Made by a program: the position numbers and the translations under genes. From Acidobacteriota bacterium (GTDB lineage: Bacteria > Actinomycetota > Acidimicrobiia > Acidimicrobiales > RAAP-2), in the NCBI GenBank assembly GCA_019352075.1, contig JABBOA010000007.1, positions 1 to 33,990 of the forward strand: a stretch of 33,990 nucleotides of DNA, read 5' to 3'. Positions 19,221 through 28,800 of this stretch are shown piece by piece (the first letter of the stretch is position 1; every line of letters begins with the position of its first letter). Under the pieces are notes generated by a model. It was given only the letters and a program-made list of their open reading frames with translations, searched no databases and was not told the origin of the DNA.

Positions 19221-20851
19221 CGGGCCCCCACCTGGTAGCGCCCGAACACCTCGGCCAGCGTCGTCATCATCTCGCCCACGGTGGCTCGCGCGCGAGAGGC
19301 TGCCATCAGGGACGACATGAGATTGACCTCGGGGTCGAGGGCGGCGTCGCGTAACTCAAGGAGCGTGCGCGCCACGGCGTCGCTGTCACGCTCGCGTCGG
19401 ACCTTGGCGAGGCGCTCGACCTGGCGCGCGTCCCCGTCACCGGACATCTGATTGGCGGGTGCGGGCGCCGGCGAATCGTCGACGAAGGAATTGACCCCGA
19501 CGATGAGTCGCTCGCCCGCCTGGACGGCGCGCTGGTGCGCGTAGGCCGCGTCGGTGATGTGCGCCTCGAACCAACCATTGTCAATGGCGGCCAGGCACCC
19601 TTCGAGCATCGAACCGTGACCGAGTTCCATGAGTTCTTCGAGCAATTGGCCCGCGTCTCGCTGGAGTTGATCGGTGAGACTCTCGACGAACCAGCTGCCG
19701 CCGAGGGGGTCGGCGACCTGGGTGACGTTGGTTTCGAACGCGATCACCTGTTGGGTGCGAAGAGCGACTCGCGCCGCGTCGGCGGAGGGGAGGGACCACG
19801 CCTCGTCGAAGGCGTTCGTGTGCAGCGACTGCGCGCCGCCGAGGACCGCGGCCAAGGCTTCGACGGCGGTGCGAGCGTGGTTGTTGTCGGGTTGCTGCGC
19901 GGTCAGGGACACGCCCGCCGTCTGGGCGTGGAAGCGCAACTGCCACGACCGTTCGTCGCGGGCGCCGTAGAAGTCGCGCATCCACGTGGCCCACAGACGT
20001 CGCGCGCAACGGTACTTCGCCACCTCCTCGAAGAAGTCGATGTGCGCATTGAAGAAGAACGACATCTTGGGGGCGTAGCTGTCGATGGCCAGACCCGCGT
20101 GACGGGCCAGCTCGACGTACGCGAACCCGTTGGCCAAGGTGAAGGCGACTTCTTGGGCCGCGGTGGAACCCGCCTCGCGGATGTGATAGCCCGAGACCGA
20201 GAGGGGATGCCAGCGCGGCATCTCACGGGTGGCGAAAACGACGGTGTCACGAACGAGCCGCAGCGACGGCCGCGGCGCGAACACGTACTCGTGTTGGGCC
20301 TGATACTCCTTCAGGATGTCGTTCTGCAGAGTGCCGCCGAGTCGCGCGCGATCCACCCCGTGGTCCTCGGCGTTGGCGACGAACATCGCGAAGACGACGG
20401 CCGCCGGCGCGTTGATAGTCATCGACGTGGTGATGTCCCCCAGGTCGATGCCGGCGTAGAGATCAGCCACGTCGTCGATGGTGTCAAGGGCGACGCCGCA
20501 ACGCCCGACCTCGCCCAGGGCTCGCACGTCGTCGGAGTCGATGCCGAGTAGCGTCGGCATATCGTAGGCCGTGGAGATTCCCGTGCCCCCCGCATCGATG
20601 ATCTCGTGGAACCGTCGATTGGTCTCGGGGGCGGTACCGAAACCGGCGAACATCCTCATGGTCCAGAGCTTGGAACGGTACATGGCGGGATGGATGCCCC
20701 GGGTGTAGGGGAACAGACCGGGGAATTCACCGTCATCGGGGCCGTAGACGGGCTCGATCGGTGCGCCCGATTGCGTGGTGGCGTGTGTCGCGCCCGCGAG
20801 GGTCCCCTCGTACGCCTCTTGCCACTTCATCCGACTGCTGCGATGGTCCAC
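19217..20851 (-). CDS. Acyl-CoA mutase large subunit (isobutyryl-CoA mutase-type residues)
   Basis: [25 protein letters not shown]...TSMTINAPA...[20 protein letters not shown]...[20 protein letters not shown] start after GGGAGGT. Confidence 0.93.
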   Translation of the reverse strand: MDHRSSRMKWQEAYEGTLAGATHATTQSGAPIEPVYGPDDGEFPGLFPYTRGIHPAMYRSKLWTMRMFAGFGTAPETNRRFHEIIDAGGTGISTAYDMPTLLGIDSDDVRALGEVGRCGVALDTIDDVADLYAGIDLGDITTSMTINAPAAVVFAMFVANAEDHGVDRARLGGTLQNDILKEYQAQHEYVFAPRPSLRLVRDTVVFATREMPRWHPLSVSGYHIREAGSTAAQEVAFTLANGFAYVELARHAGLAIDSYAPKMSFFFNAHIDFFEEVAKYRCARRLWATWMRDFYGARDERSWQLRFHAQTAGVSLTAQQPDNNHARTAVEALAAVLGGAQSLHTNAFDEAWSLPSADAARVALRTQQVIAFETNVTQVADPLGGSWFVESLTDQLQRDAGQLLEELMELGHGSMLEGCLAAIDNGWFEAHITDAAYAHQRAVQAGERLIVGVNSFVDDSPAPAPANQMSGDGDARQVERLAKVRRERDSDAVARTLLELRDAALDPEVNLMSSLMAASRARATVGEMMTTLAEVFGRYQVGAR

Positions 20852-20955
20852 GTTGACCTCCCGGTGAACTGGTTCTCGGTTGAACGCTCCTGACGTCATT
20901 CTTACTCCCGATCCGACCCCTGCGCACGTTCGGGGAGGTTCGAGGAGTGGCCGGC

Positions 20956-22989
20956 TCAGGCGGCCAACGACATCAGGTGTGCGCCGGTGTTGACCGCGTT
21001 GACGATCTCGTCCAGATTCGAAGCCAGCGACGCCGCGGCGGGATCGCCGCCCAGCGTAGCCGTGGCGAGACGGTAGACGGCGCGCGGGTCGTCGCTCGAC
21101 GGGCGCGGGCGCGCCTCGCCCAGGGTCTCGAGGCTGCGCACCAATACGCGCCGCAACTCCTCGAGGGCGGCGGTGGCGACCACGCGTTCGCCGCGCTCCG
21201 CCGCGAAGCGAAGGGCGTGGGTCGCGCGCAAGATCCGCAGACCACTCGTCAAGAGCCCACGCTCGACCTGGGCGTCACCTCGAGTGGCGCTCGGCTCTCC
21301 GAGTGAACGCGCGACCGCCGCCTCGGCGTCGGCGAAGCGGAAGTGCGCTCGCCGCGAGCTCGCCGCGATCGCCGCTACGTCGCTGCTCGAGCGAAAGCAG
21401 AGCTGGAGGACCTCGTCGAGGTAGTGCGCCAGTGCCGAGAAGAGCGCGGCTTCACTCCGGCGGACGTCGTTCGCCGGCGACGATGGCCACAGTAGGTACG
21501 TCGCGGCCGCGATGATCGTGCCCAACACGACGTCGATGAGCCGATCGAGGGCGGTACCGACCGAGTTGGTGGAAATCAAGGAGAGCAGGATGAGCACCAG
21601 CGACGTCACGAGTCCGATGGCGACGGAGAAACTCGCGGGCCAGGCGCTATACGCCAGGGCGGCGACGAGGCCGATCAGGACCGTACTCACCAAATAGTTC
21701 GGGTGCAGCTCGCTGACGAGGATCGCCGCGAGCGAGGCCCCGAGGGCGGTGCCGACGACGCGTCCCACCCCGCGGCGCAACAGGGTGCTGTAGTCGGGCT
21801 TGAGGATCACCGCGACGGCGAAGGCGACCCAATAGCCCCGCGGCAGGTCCAGCAGGTGGGCGAGACCCGTCGCCGCCAGTACCGCCACGACGAGGCGCAC
21901 GCCGTGGCGAAACGCGACGGAATCAGTGCGCAGGTTGTCGCGGAACAGAGCGACGTTATCGCGCCAGTGCGGACGCCCCAGTGCGCCCCAGCGCACGTCC
22001 ATCCGCCAGACACCCCGTGGGGCGTCGAGGGCCTCGCGCGCCACGAGGTTGCCGATCGAGCGCAGCTGTCCCGCGAGGGCCTCGAGGTGCGCGAGAACCT
22101 GGACCATGAGGACTCGCGACTCGGCGCCCCCGCGGGCGACGTCGAGGCCGGTCCGCAGCTCGTCGATTCGCTGGCGCAGACGGCCCTCGCCCTCGCGCCA
22201 CGCGACGGGCTCATCGGGTCGACGGACCGCGAGGGCGAGTTGCGTGAGCGCGTCGGCGACGTCGCTGAGGGCGTGGTGCACCTCGTCCAGGGGCGCCGGA
22301 TCGACCTCGCTGAGGCGAGTGCGCAGTCCCGCGAGGGTGGTGAAGTCGAGGCGGGCGCGGCGCACCTGGTCGACGATGCCGCGCAGGTCGCGGTCATCGC
22401 TTCGCCCGAACAGCGAGAGGGGCGAGAGCACGCGTTGGGCGGCGTCGATACTGGTCAGAACGCCCATCGCGGAGGCCTCGGCCGGCGTGGTGGCGTAGAC
22501 GGCCAGGCTGGTGAGTGCGTCGGCGACCGTGGCGCGCTGGTAGCGCAAGGTCGGCGGGAGCCGCAGGACGAGCAGCGCCGCGATCTCGACGAGCGCACCG
22601 AGGGTGACCAGGAGACCGAGGGTCGTGGCGTTCACCAGCGAACTGGAGAATCGTCCCAACACCACGTAGGCGACGATCGCCTGAGAGCCCAGGACGGCCT
22701 GTGTCTGTCCGTAGACGACGGCCATGCCCGCGACGAAGCACAGTGGCACCAGCACCGCGGTGTGCAGCCACGGCAGTGAGCCGGTGATCGTGCCCAAGAA
22801 CACGGAGACTCCCAGCGCCCCCGCGTCGAGCACCGCGAGGCGCAGCGGCAGCTTGGGTGCGCCGACGAGCGAGACGATCGCGACCAGATTGGCCCCCACC
22901 GCCATCGTGATCGCCGCCTGGGGATCGTGCAGGAGCAGTCCGATCGAGAGGACCGCTACCACGGGCACTGCGGTGATCAGGCCACGCAC
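20956..22989 (-). CDS. FUSC-family membrane protein (aromatic acid exporter-like)
   Basis: Two TM modules including FRHGVRLVVAVLAATGLAHLLDLPRGYWVAFAVAVILKPDYSTLLRRGVGRVVGTALGA; start uncertain (GTG 22989 or a noncanonical start near 23091). Confidence 0.85.
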   Translation of the reverse strand: MRGLITAVPVVAVLSIGLLLHDPQAAITMAVGANLVAIVSLVGAPKLPLRLAVLDAGALGVSVFLGTITGSLPWLHTAVLVPLCFVAGMAVVYGQTQAVLGSQAIVAYVVLGRFSSSLVNATTLGLLVTLGALVEIAALLVLRLPPTLRYQRATVADALTSLAVYATTPAEASAMGVLTSIDAAQRVLSPLSLFGRSDDRDLRGIVDQVRRARLDFTTLAGLRTRLSEVDPAPLDEVHHALSDVADALTQLALAVRRPDEPVAWREGEGRLRQRIDELRTGLDVARGGAESRVLMVQVLAHLEALAGQLRSIGNLVAREALDAPRGVWRMDVRWGALGRPHWRDNVALFRDNLRTDSVAFRHGVRLVVAVLAATGLAHLLDLPRGYWVAFAVAVILKPDYSTLLRRGVGRVVGTALGASLAAILVSELHPNYLVSTVLIGLVAALAYSAWPASFSVAIGLVTSLVLILLSLISTNSVGTALDRLIDVVLGTIIAAATYLLWPSSPANDVRRSEAALFSALAHYLDEVLQLCFRSSSDVAAIAASSRRAHFRFADAEAAVARSLGEPSATRGDAQVERGLLTSGLRILRATHALRFAAERGERVVATAALEELRRVLVRSLETLGEARPRPSSDDPRAVYRLATATLGGDPAAASLASNLDEIVNAVNTGAHLMSLAA

Positions 22990-23086
22990 CGGCGAAAGGG
23001 AGCGGAAATTGACCTCCAGCGCCGCGCGCAGCGCCCGGGACGATCCACCTCGACGGTGCGAACTCGTCGGAGTCGGCGAATCCTGG

Positions 23087-24637
23087 CTAATGCGAAGACC
23101 TCGGCGAGAGATCTGAGGCCCCCGAGGAACTCGACAACGGATCGACGATCTCGAGCGCCAGGAGCGGTGCCGACGCCTTGGAGATGCACTCGTGGTATTC
23201 GAACTCCGGTCGGGAGTCGGCGACCACACCGCCGCCGGCCTGCACGGTGGCCACGCCATCGCGCAAGGACACGGTACGGATGGTGATGGCGAAGTCGGCG
23301 TCACCGCGCAACGAGAAGTATCCCAGGGCACCCCCGTAGGGTCCGCGACGAACGGGTTCGAACTCGTCGATGATCTGCATCGCGCGCACTTTGGGTGCCC
23401 CACTGAGCGTGCCGGCCGGGAAGAGTGCGTCGAAGGCGTCGAAGGCGTCCAGGTCGGAGCGCAAGCGACCGGTGACCTGAGAGACCAGATGCATGAGGTG
23501 GCTGAAACGCTCGACGTGCGCCAGTCGTTCAACGCGCACGGTGCCGGGAATCGAGACCCGGCCCACGTCGTTGCGCCCGAGGTCGACCAACATCACGTGC
23601 TCGGCGATCTCCTTGTCGTCGGCCAGTATCTCCGCCTCGAGGGCTCGATCGTCGGAGTCGGTGGCGCCGCGCGGACGTGTCCCGGCGATGGGACGGGTCG
23701 TCACCTCCCCGTCATTGACGCGCACGAGCATCTCGGGTGACGCGCCGACGATCTGGGCGTCGCCGGTGTCGACCAGATACATGTAGGGCGACGGATTGAG
23801 TGCGCGCAAGACGCGATACAGGGTGAGCGGCGCGACACTCGCCGGTCGTGTGAACTGTTGGGACGGGACGACTTGGAAGATGTCACCGGCGAAGATGTAC
23901 TCACGAGCCTTCTCCACCACCTCGCGGTACTGCTCGAGCGAGAAGTTCGAGAGTGACGCGGCGATCTCGCGCACCTGAATGCGCTCACGTTGACTCGGTG
24001 CGGTGGCCACCATTCGCTCGACCCGGGGGTCGAGGGTCGGTCCCGGGGCGAGGAGCGTCGCGACGATTGATTCGAGGCGATGCGTCGCCGCGTCGTAGGC
24101 GTCACGCTCCGACTCGTCGGTCGTGAGCGAGGCGAGTACGACGACGGTGGTCGAGTGGCGCAGATGGTCACAGATCAAGACCGTGCCGGGAAAGGAGAAA
24201 TCGACGTCGGGCCAGGGGAGGGCGTCGGGCGCCCGCGGCAGGTCCTCGAGTCGACGCACGTAGTCGTAGGTCACGAACCCGACGGCACCACCGAAGAATG
24301 ATGGCAGGTCCGAGGGCGCGTGCGTGCGGTACGTCGCGAGGACGGCGCGTAACGTCGCCATTGCTCCTTCGGCGCTCACCGCGTCGTCACGCCCCTCGAG
24401 CCTCACGTCGCTACCGTAGGCGTGCAGGCGCCACTGACGGTCGAGTCCAATGAAGGAGTAGCGGCCCGTGTCGTCGCCCAACGCCGCGCTCTCGAGCAGG
24501 CAGAAGGCCCGTCCCTCGGCGAAGCGCTGGTAGATCGACACGGGGGTGTCGCGATCGAGTTGCAACGTCTCGGTGAGGGCGATGGTGTTGAAGCCCTCGC
24601 GCGCGAGGGCCTGGAAGTCGGAGAAGGTAAGCACCAC
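23087..24637 (-). CDS. trpE: Anthranilate synthase component I
   Basis: FQVVPSQQF...SPYMYLVDTGDAQIVGASPEMLVRV...TRPIAGTRPRG...DLGRNDVGRVS...PAGTLSGAPKVRAMQIIDE. Confidence 0.95.
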   Translation of the reverse strand: MVLTFSDFQALAREGFNTIALTETLQLDRDTPVSIYQRFAEGRAFCLLESAALGDDTGRYSFIGLDRQWRLHAYGSDVRLEGRDDAVSAEGAMATLRAVLATYRTHAPSDLPSFFGGAVGFVTYDYVRRLEDLPRAPDALPWPDVDFSFPGTVLICDHLRHSTTVVVLASLTTDESERDAYDAATHRLESIVATLLAPGPTLDPRVERMVATAPSQRERIQVREIAASLSNFSLEQYREVVEKAREYIFAGDIFQVVPSQQFTRPASVAPLTLYRVLRALNPSPYMYLVDTGDAQIVGASPEMLVRVNDGEVTTRPIAGTRPRGATDSDDRALEAEILADDKEIAEHVMLVDLGRNDVGRVSIPGTVRVERLAHVERFSHLMHLVSQVTGRLRSDLDAFDAFDALFPAGTLSGAPKVRAMQIIDEFEPVRRGPYGGALGYFSLRGDADFAITIRTVSLRDGVATVQAGGGVVADSRPEFEYHECISKASAPLLALEIVDPLSSSSGASDLSPRSSH

Positions 24638-24676
24638 GTCTTCAGGATAGTGAGACCGACCACCTAGGATGCGGGT
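24638..24676. promoter_or_regulatory. Compact divergent promoter between trpE and trpG
   Basis: 39 bp between start codons; -10-like TAGGAT (+, 24665-24670) and TATCCT (-, 24644-24649) each only about 6 nt from the start codon. Confidence 0.55.
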
Positions 24677-25348
24677 ATGTCGAGCACACCGCATCTGCTG
24701 GTCGTTGATAACTACGACTCCTTCGTCTACAACCTCGTGCAGTACGTCGGTGAGCTCGGGGCGAGCGTCGAAGTCGTGCGCAACGACAAGATCACGGCGT
24801 CCCAGGTGACGCGGGCGCGTTTCGACGGGGTGATGGTGTCACCGGGCCCGGGCTACCCGCGGTCGGCCGGCAATTGCCTCGACATCATTCGTCACTGTGG
24901 TGACCTGGCGATACCCATGCTGGGTATCTGTCTCGGTCACCAGGCGCTCGGCGAGGCGTTCGGTGCTGACGTGGTGTGCGCGCCCGAGTTATTGCACGGT
25001 CGTTCGAGCGTCGTCGACCATACGTCGAAGGGCGTCTTCGCCGGGCTGCCCCAACCGATGATCGCCGGGCGTTATCACTCACTCGTGGTCGACGCCTCGA
25101 CGTTGCCCGCGTGCTTCGAAGTCACGGCCACCAGTGGTGATCTCATTATGGGCATCCGCCACACCACCGCTCCCCTCGAGGGGGTGCAGTTCCATCCCGA
25201 GTCGGTGCTGACCCAGCACGGGTACCGCATCCTGGCGAACTGGTTGATGCGCTGCGGCTCCGACGTGGCGCTGGCGCGCGCCGATGAACTCGTCGAGGTT
25301 AGCGAGCGAGTTCGCCGCTCCTTGCCCCAACCCGCGGGGTCGCGCTAG
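24677..25348 (+). CDS. trpG: Anthranilate synthase component II / glutamine amidotransferase
   Basis: VVDNYDSFVYNLVQY...VSPGPGYP...MLGICLGHQALGEAFG...GVQFHPESVLT. Confidence 0.94.
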   Translation: MSSTPHLLVVDNYDSFVYNLVQYVGELGASVEVVRNDKITASQVTRARFDGVMVSPGPGYPRSAGNCLDIIRHCGDLAIPMLGICLGHQALGEAFGADVVCAPELLHGRSSVVDHTSKGVFAGLPQPMIAGRYHSLVVDASTLPACFEVTATSGDLIMGIRHTTAPLEGVQFHPESVLTQHGYRILANWLMRCGSDVALARADELVEVSERVRRSLPQPAGSR

Positions 25349-26079
25349 AAGTGCTGGCCGACGCCCACGCGCTGTTCGCGCACCTCGTCACCCTCGCGCG
25401 TCACCAGGTAGGCCGCCGGACCGATGAAGGCGGGTATGCGCGCGTCAGCGACCACCCGGGTCGCCGTCGTGCCCTCGTACCAGACACCCACGTGATCATC
25501 GGTGGCGTAGGCGATATCGGGCAGGACGCCCTCGCGCATCAGTTGGTGCAGGAGCGGACGCCGTTGGGCCTCGGAATCGTAGTGCACACCGTTGGCGTAG
25601 GGCAGCAGACCCAGGGCGTTGGTGACGGGCATCAGATCGGGTCCGAAGGAGTCCGTCGTGCCCCCGACGTGCCAACACAGGCTCCCGGCCGACACGCCAC
25701 TCAGAATCACGCCCCGCTCCCAGGCCGCGCGCATCGCCTCATCGAGGCCGTGGAGACGCCACAGCGCGAGCAGGTTAGCGACCGAGCCGCCGCCCACCCA
25801 CACGAGGTCCGACGAACCGAGTCGCTCCTCGGGGTCGGCCGACGGCTGGGGGAAGAGCCGCAGGGCTGAGACGTCGCACCCCGCCTCGTTGAACGCCTCG
25901 TAGGCCAGCGCGTAATAGCCGGCGTCGTCGCCCGACGCGCTCAACACGAGGCAGACCTTCGGACGGGTTTGGCCAGTGAGGGCCAGCGCCTCGAGGACCA
26001 TGAGGCCGAGGCGCGCACTCTGTTGCACCGTCCCGGGCACGAAACCCCCCGACGTGGCCAGGATGCGCGGAGTCGTCAC
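25345..26079 (-). CDS. Peptidase E-like (S51 family)
   Basis: VWVGGGSVANLLALWRLHGLDEAMRAAWERGVILSGVSAGSLCW (GxSAGS). Confidence 0.9.
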   Translation of the reverse strand: MTTPRILATSGGFVPGTVQQSARLGLMVLEALALTGQTRPKVCLVLSASGDDAGYYALAYEAFNEAGCDVSALRLFPQPSADPEERLGSSDLVWVGGGSVANLLALWRLHGLDEAMRAAWERGVILSGVSAGSLCWHVGGTTDSFGPDLMPVTNALGLLPYANGVHYDSEAQRRPLLHQLMREGVLPDIAYATDDHVGVWYEGTTATRVVADARIPAFIGPAAYLVTREGDEVREQRVGVGQHF

Positions 26080-26087
26080 GCGGACTC

Positions 26088-26789
26088 CTACTTGTCTCGC
26101 AAGTGCGTCGAGAAGAATGCGAGGGTGCGCGCGTGCGCGTCAGCGGCGTCGACCGCGTTGAAGACCATCGGGCGTCCGTCGCAGTGGAAGCCGTGGTCGG
26201 CGTCGGGGTAACGCACGACCTCGGTGTCGAAGGGCGCGTCGGATGCTGCGTTGCGCAGGGCCTCGACCTGTTCGATGGGGATTCCCTTGTCGAGGTCCCC
26301 GTAGAGTCCAATCCAGGGCGCCCGCAGCGCGGGGGCCAACTCAAGGAGGGGTGGGAAGCCGAAACGCCCCGCCTCGATGCCCCCGCCGTAGAAACTCGCC
26401 GCCGCGCCGACGATGCCGAGGGTGGCGGCGACGAAACTCACCGTGCCCCCCATGCAGTATCCGACGATGCCGATCGCCGAGGGCGCGAATTGGGCGGCGG
26501 CGAGGTAAGCGGCGGCAGCTCGTAGGTCCTGTTCGATGCCCGACGCGTCCAGCGCGGACATGGCCGCCATCGCGTCAGGGAAGTTGTCGTAGTCGACTTC
26601 CGGTGAACCGACCCGGTGGAAGAGTTCGGGGGCAATCGCGAGGTAGCCGGCGGCGGCGAAGCGATCGGTCACGTCGCGGATATGGTCGTTGACGCCAAAG
26701 GCCTCCTGGATGACGATGACGGCGCGTGGTGAGCTGATCTCACCGGCCACGTGGAGGGGAACGCTCTCAAAGATCTGTCGAGTGGTCAT
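26088..26789 (-). CDS. Dienelactone hydrolase family protein
   Basis: AVIVIQEAFGVNDHIRDVTDRFAAAGYLAIAPELFHR...GIVGYCMGGTVSFVAA (GxCxGG). Confidence 0.93.
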   Translation of the reverse strand: MTTRQIFESVPLHVAGEISSPRAVIVIQEAFGVNDHIRDVTDRFAAAGYLAIAPELFHRVGSPEVDYDNFPDAMAAMSALDASGIEQDLRAAAAYLAAAQFAPSAIGIVGYCMGGTVSFVAATLGIVGAAASFYGGGIEAGRFGFPPLLELAPALRAPWIGLYGDLDKGIPIEQVEALRNAASDAPFDTEVVRYPDADHGFHCDGRPMVFNAVDAADAHARTLAFFSTHLRDK

Positions 26790-27391
26790 AGAAATGAGGG
26801 TCCTTCGCTACGGGTTCGTTTGAGTTCGTAAAAGCCGGGGGTGCTGGCCACGGCGACGACACCATCGAACAAGGTACCAGCCGCTTCGCCCTTGGGGGCC
26901 GGGGTCACCACGGGACCGAAGAAGGCGATGTCGCCCACGTGGATCACTGGTGTACCGACGTCGAAACCCACCGGATCCATCCCCGCAAAGTGACTGACGC
27001 GCACCGACTCGTCGAGCTCGTCGCTGAGGGCGGCCTCGGCGAGTGAGGGGTCGAGGTGCACGTCACCCAGGGCCGCTCGGACGGTCGCGAGAAAGTCGTC
27101 GCGCTCCGCACCGACGTGGTAACGCTGACCGAAGGCGCTGTAGAACGGCTCGAGGTGCTCTCGGCCGGCGCGCTGCTCGACGGCGATCATCACCCGCACC
27201 GGGCCCCACGCCCTGCTCATCAGATCGGTGTACTCCTCGGAGAGTTCACGACCTTCGTTCAGGACCGCCAGGCTCATCGTGTGCCAGTGCAGGTCGATGT
27301 CGCGCACCGACGTCGTCTCGACAAGCCAGCGTGACGTGATCCAGGCCCAGGGGCAAATGGGGTCCACCCACAGGTCGACGCGTTGGGTCAC
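26786..27391 (-). CDS. DsbA-family oxidoreductase (mycothiol-dependent nitroreductase-like)
   Basis: RVDLWVDPICPWAWITSRWLVE; overlaps the next gene by ATGA. Confidence 0.88.
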   Translation of the reverse strand: MTQRVDLWVDPICPWAWITSRWLVETTSVRDIDLHWHTMSLAVLNEGRELSEEYTDLMSRAWGPVRVMIAVEQRAGREHLEPFYSAFGQRYHVGAERDDFLATVRAALGDVHLDPSLAEAALSDELDESVRVSHFAGMDPVGFDVGTPVIHVGDIAFFGPVVTPAPKGEAAGTLFDGVVAVASTPGFYELKRTRSEGPSFL

Positions 27392-28791
27392 GACCCCGCC
27401 TTTCGCTGGTTGAAGGCCACCAGGATGCTGGTCACCGCATTGGTGACCGCCACGGCACAGGGCAAGTCGAGCATTTCGTCAATGCCGTGAGCGTTGGAAT
27501 CGGGTCCGAGTACGCCGGTGGCGACGAATTGGACCTCGGGGTAGCGGCGACCCAGCGACGCGAGAAACGGTATGGTACCGCCCTCGGCGGTGAATCCGGC
27601 GTCGCGTCCGAAGGATTGTCGCGAGGCCTCATCGAGAGCTGCGGCCAGCCACGGCGCCAACGGTGGCGTCGACCAGCCATCAGCGCCGTGGGTGCGCACG
27701 GTGACTCGCGCGCCGTTAGGGACATTGGTGCTGAGCGCCCTTTCGAGGGCGGCACACGCGAGCTGGCTGTCGACGTTGGGGGGCAGACGAAAGGACAGTG
27801 AGGCCGTGGTGAAGGGGCGAAGGACGTTACCCGCCACTTCCGGGGCGGGGATGCCGCTCATGCCCACGACCGACAAAGTGGGGCGCCACGTCTGGTTGAG
27901 GATGCGATCGGCCTCGTCCTCGCCCATTAGGGAAAGTCCCTCCACGACCGGCAGACTCTCGGTGAGCTCGTCGCCGAACTCACGCGCCACGGCGTCCGCA
28001 GCGAGGCGCGCGTGGCTCGGGATGGCGCCGTGCAACTCCTCCAGCAGGACCCTCCCCGTCGTGGCGTCTTCGACGCGGTCGAGCAGTTGGCGCAGGACCC
28101 GAAACGACGACGGCACGACCCCGCTCACCGAGCCACTGTGCTGACCGCGCGTGAGGACCTCCACGGTGAGTTCGACGCCAGCCAGGCCACGCAGCGACGT
28201 GGTCACCCACAGGCGGTCGTAGGTCAACGCTCCCGAATCCAGGCAGATCATGAGTTCGACGCGCCCTAGCCGATCGGCCAAGTGGTCGAGATAGGCGTCG
28301 AGATCGGGGCTGCCGCTCTCCTCACTGGCCTCGATGAGGACGACGACGCGACTGTGGGCGATCCCCGCGGCGACGAGTTGTTCCAGGGCCAGCAGGGCCG
28401 AGAAGGTGGCGTAGCCGTCGTCGGCGACGCCCCGGGCGAAGAGGCGATCACCTCGACGAACGGGTTGGTAGGGCGCCAAGCCCGGCGACCACTCGCCCAG
28501 GGGGGGCTGCTTGTCCAGATGGCCGTAGACCACGACCGTGGCGTCATCGTCGTTGGTGGGCTCCACGTTCACCAGCAATAGCGGCGTACGCCCTTCGAGA
28601 CGTAGGACCTCGACGTGGAAGTCGCCCAACGTCCGCTGCCGGGCCCACTCGGCCAGGAGGTTCACCGCGGCGTCCAAGTGTCCGTGAGCCTCCCATTCGT
28701 TGTCAAAGGCCGGCGACAGGCACTCGATCGAGGCGTAGGTCGTGAGCGTCGCCAGCGCGTCGCGTTCGAAGTCATTCACGGTGAGGGGCAC
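27388..28791 (-). CDS. M20-family metallopeptidase
   Basis: TVVVYGHLDKQPP...RGVADDGYATFSALLALEQL...IEASEESGSPDLDAYL. Confidence 0.93.
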   Translation of the reverse strand: MPLTVNDFERDALATLTTYASIECLSPAFDNEWEAHGHLDAAVNLLAEWARQRTLGDFHVEVLRLEGRTPLLLVNVEPTNDDDATVVVYGHLDKQPPLGEWSPGLAPYQPVRRGDRLFARGVADDGYATFSALLALEQLVAAGIAHSRVVVLIEASEESGSPDLDAYLDHLADRLGRVELMICLDSGALTYDRLWVTTSLRGLAGVELTVEVLTRGQHSGSVSGVVPSSFRVLRQLLDRVEDATTGRVLLEELHGAIPSHARLAADAVAREFGDELTESLPVVEGLSLMGEDEADRILNQTWRPTLSVVGMSGIPAPEVAGNVLRPFTTASLSFRLPPNVDSQLACAALERALSTNVPNGARVTVRTHGADGWSTPPLAPWLAAALDEASRQSFGRDAGFTAEGGTIPFLASLGRRYPEVQFVATGVLGPDSNAHGIDEMLDLPCAVAVTNAVTSILVAFNQRKAGS

Positions 28792-28800
28792 CCCGTGAGG

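Noticed and set aside
19535-20551. 338-aa plus-strand ORF inside the mutase gene
   Set aside because: Antisense shadow of the conserved mutase; no family resemblance.
20852-20955. Possible cobalamin riboswitch upstream of the B12 mutase
   Set aside because: The gap between FUSC and mutase is only about 100 bp and no B12-box-like sequence was visible.
21703-22779. 358-aa plus-strand ORF inside the FUSC gene
   Set aside because: Antisense shadow with charged low-complexity composition; no TM or domain.
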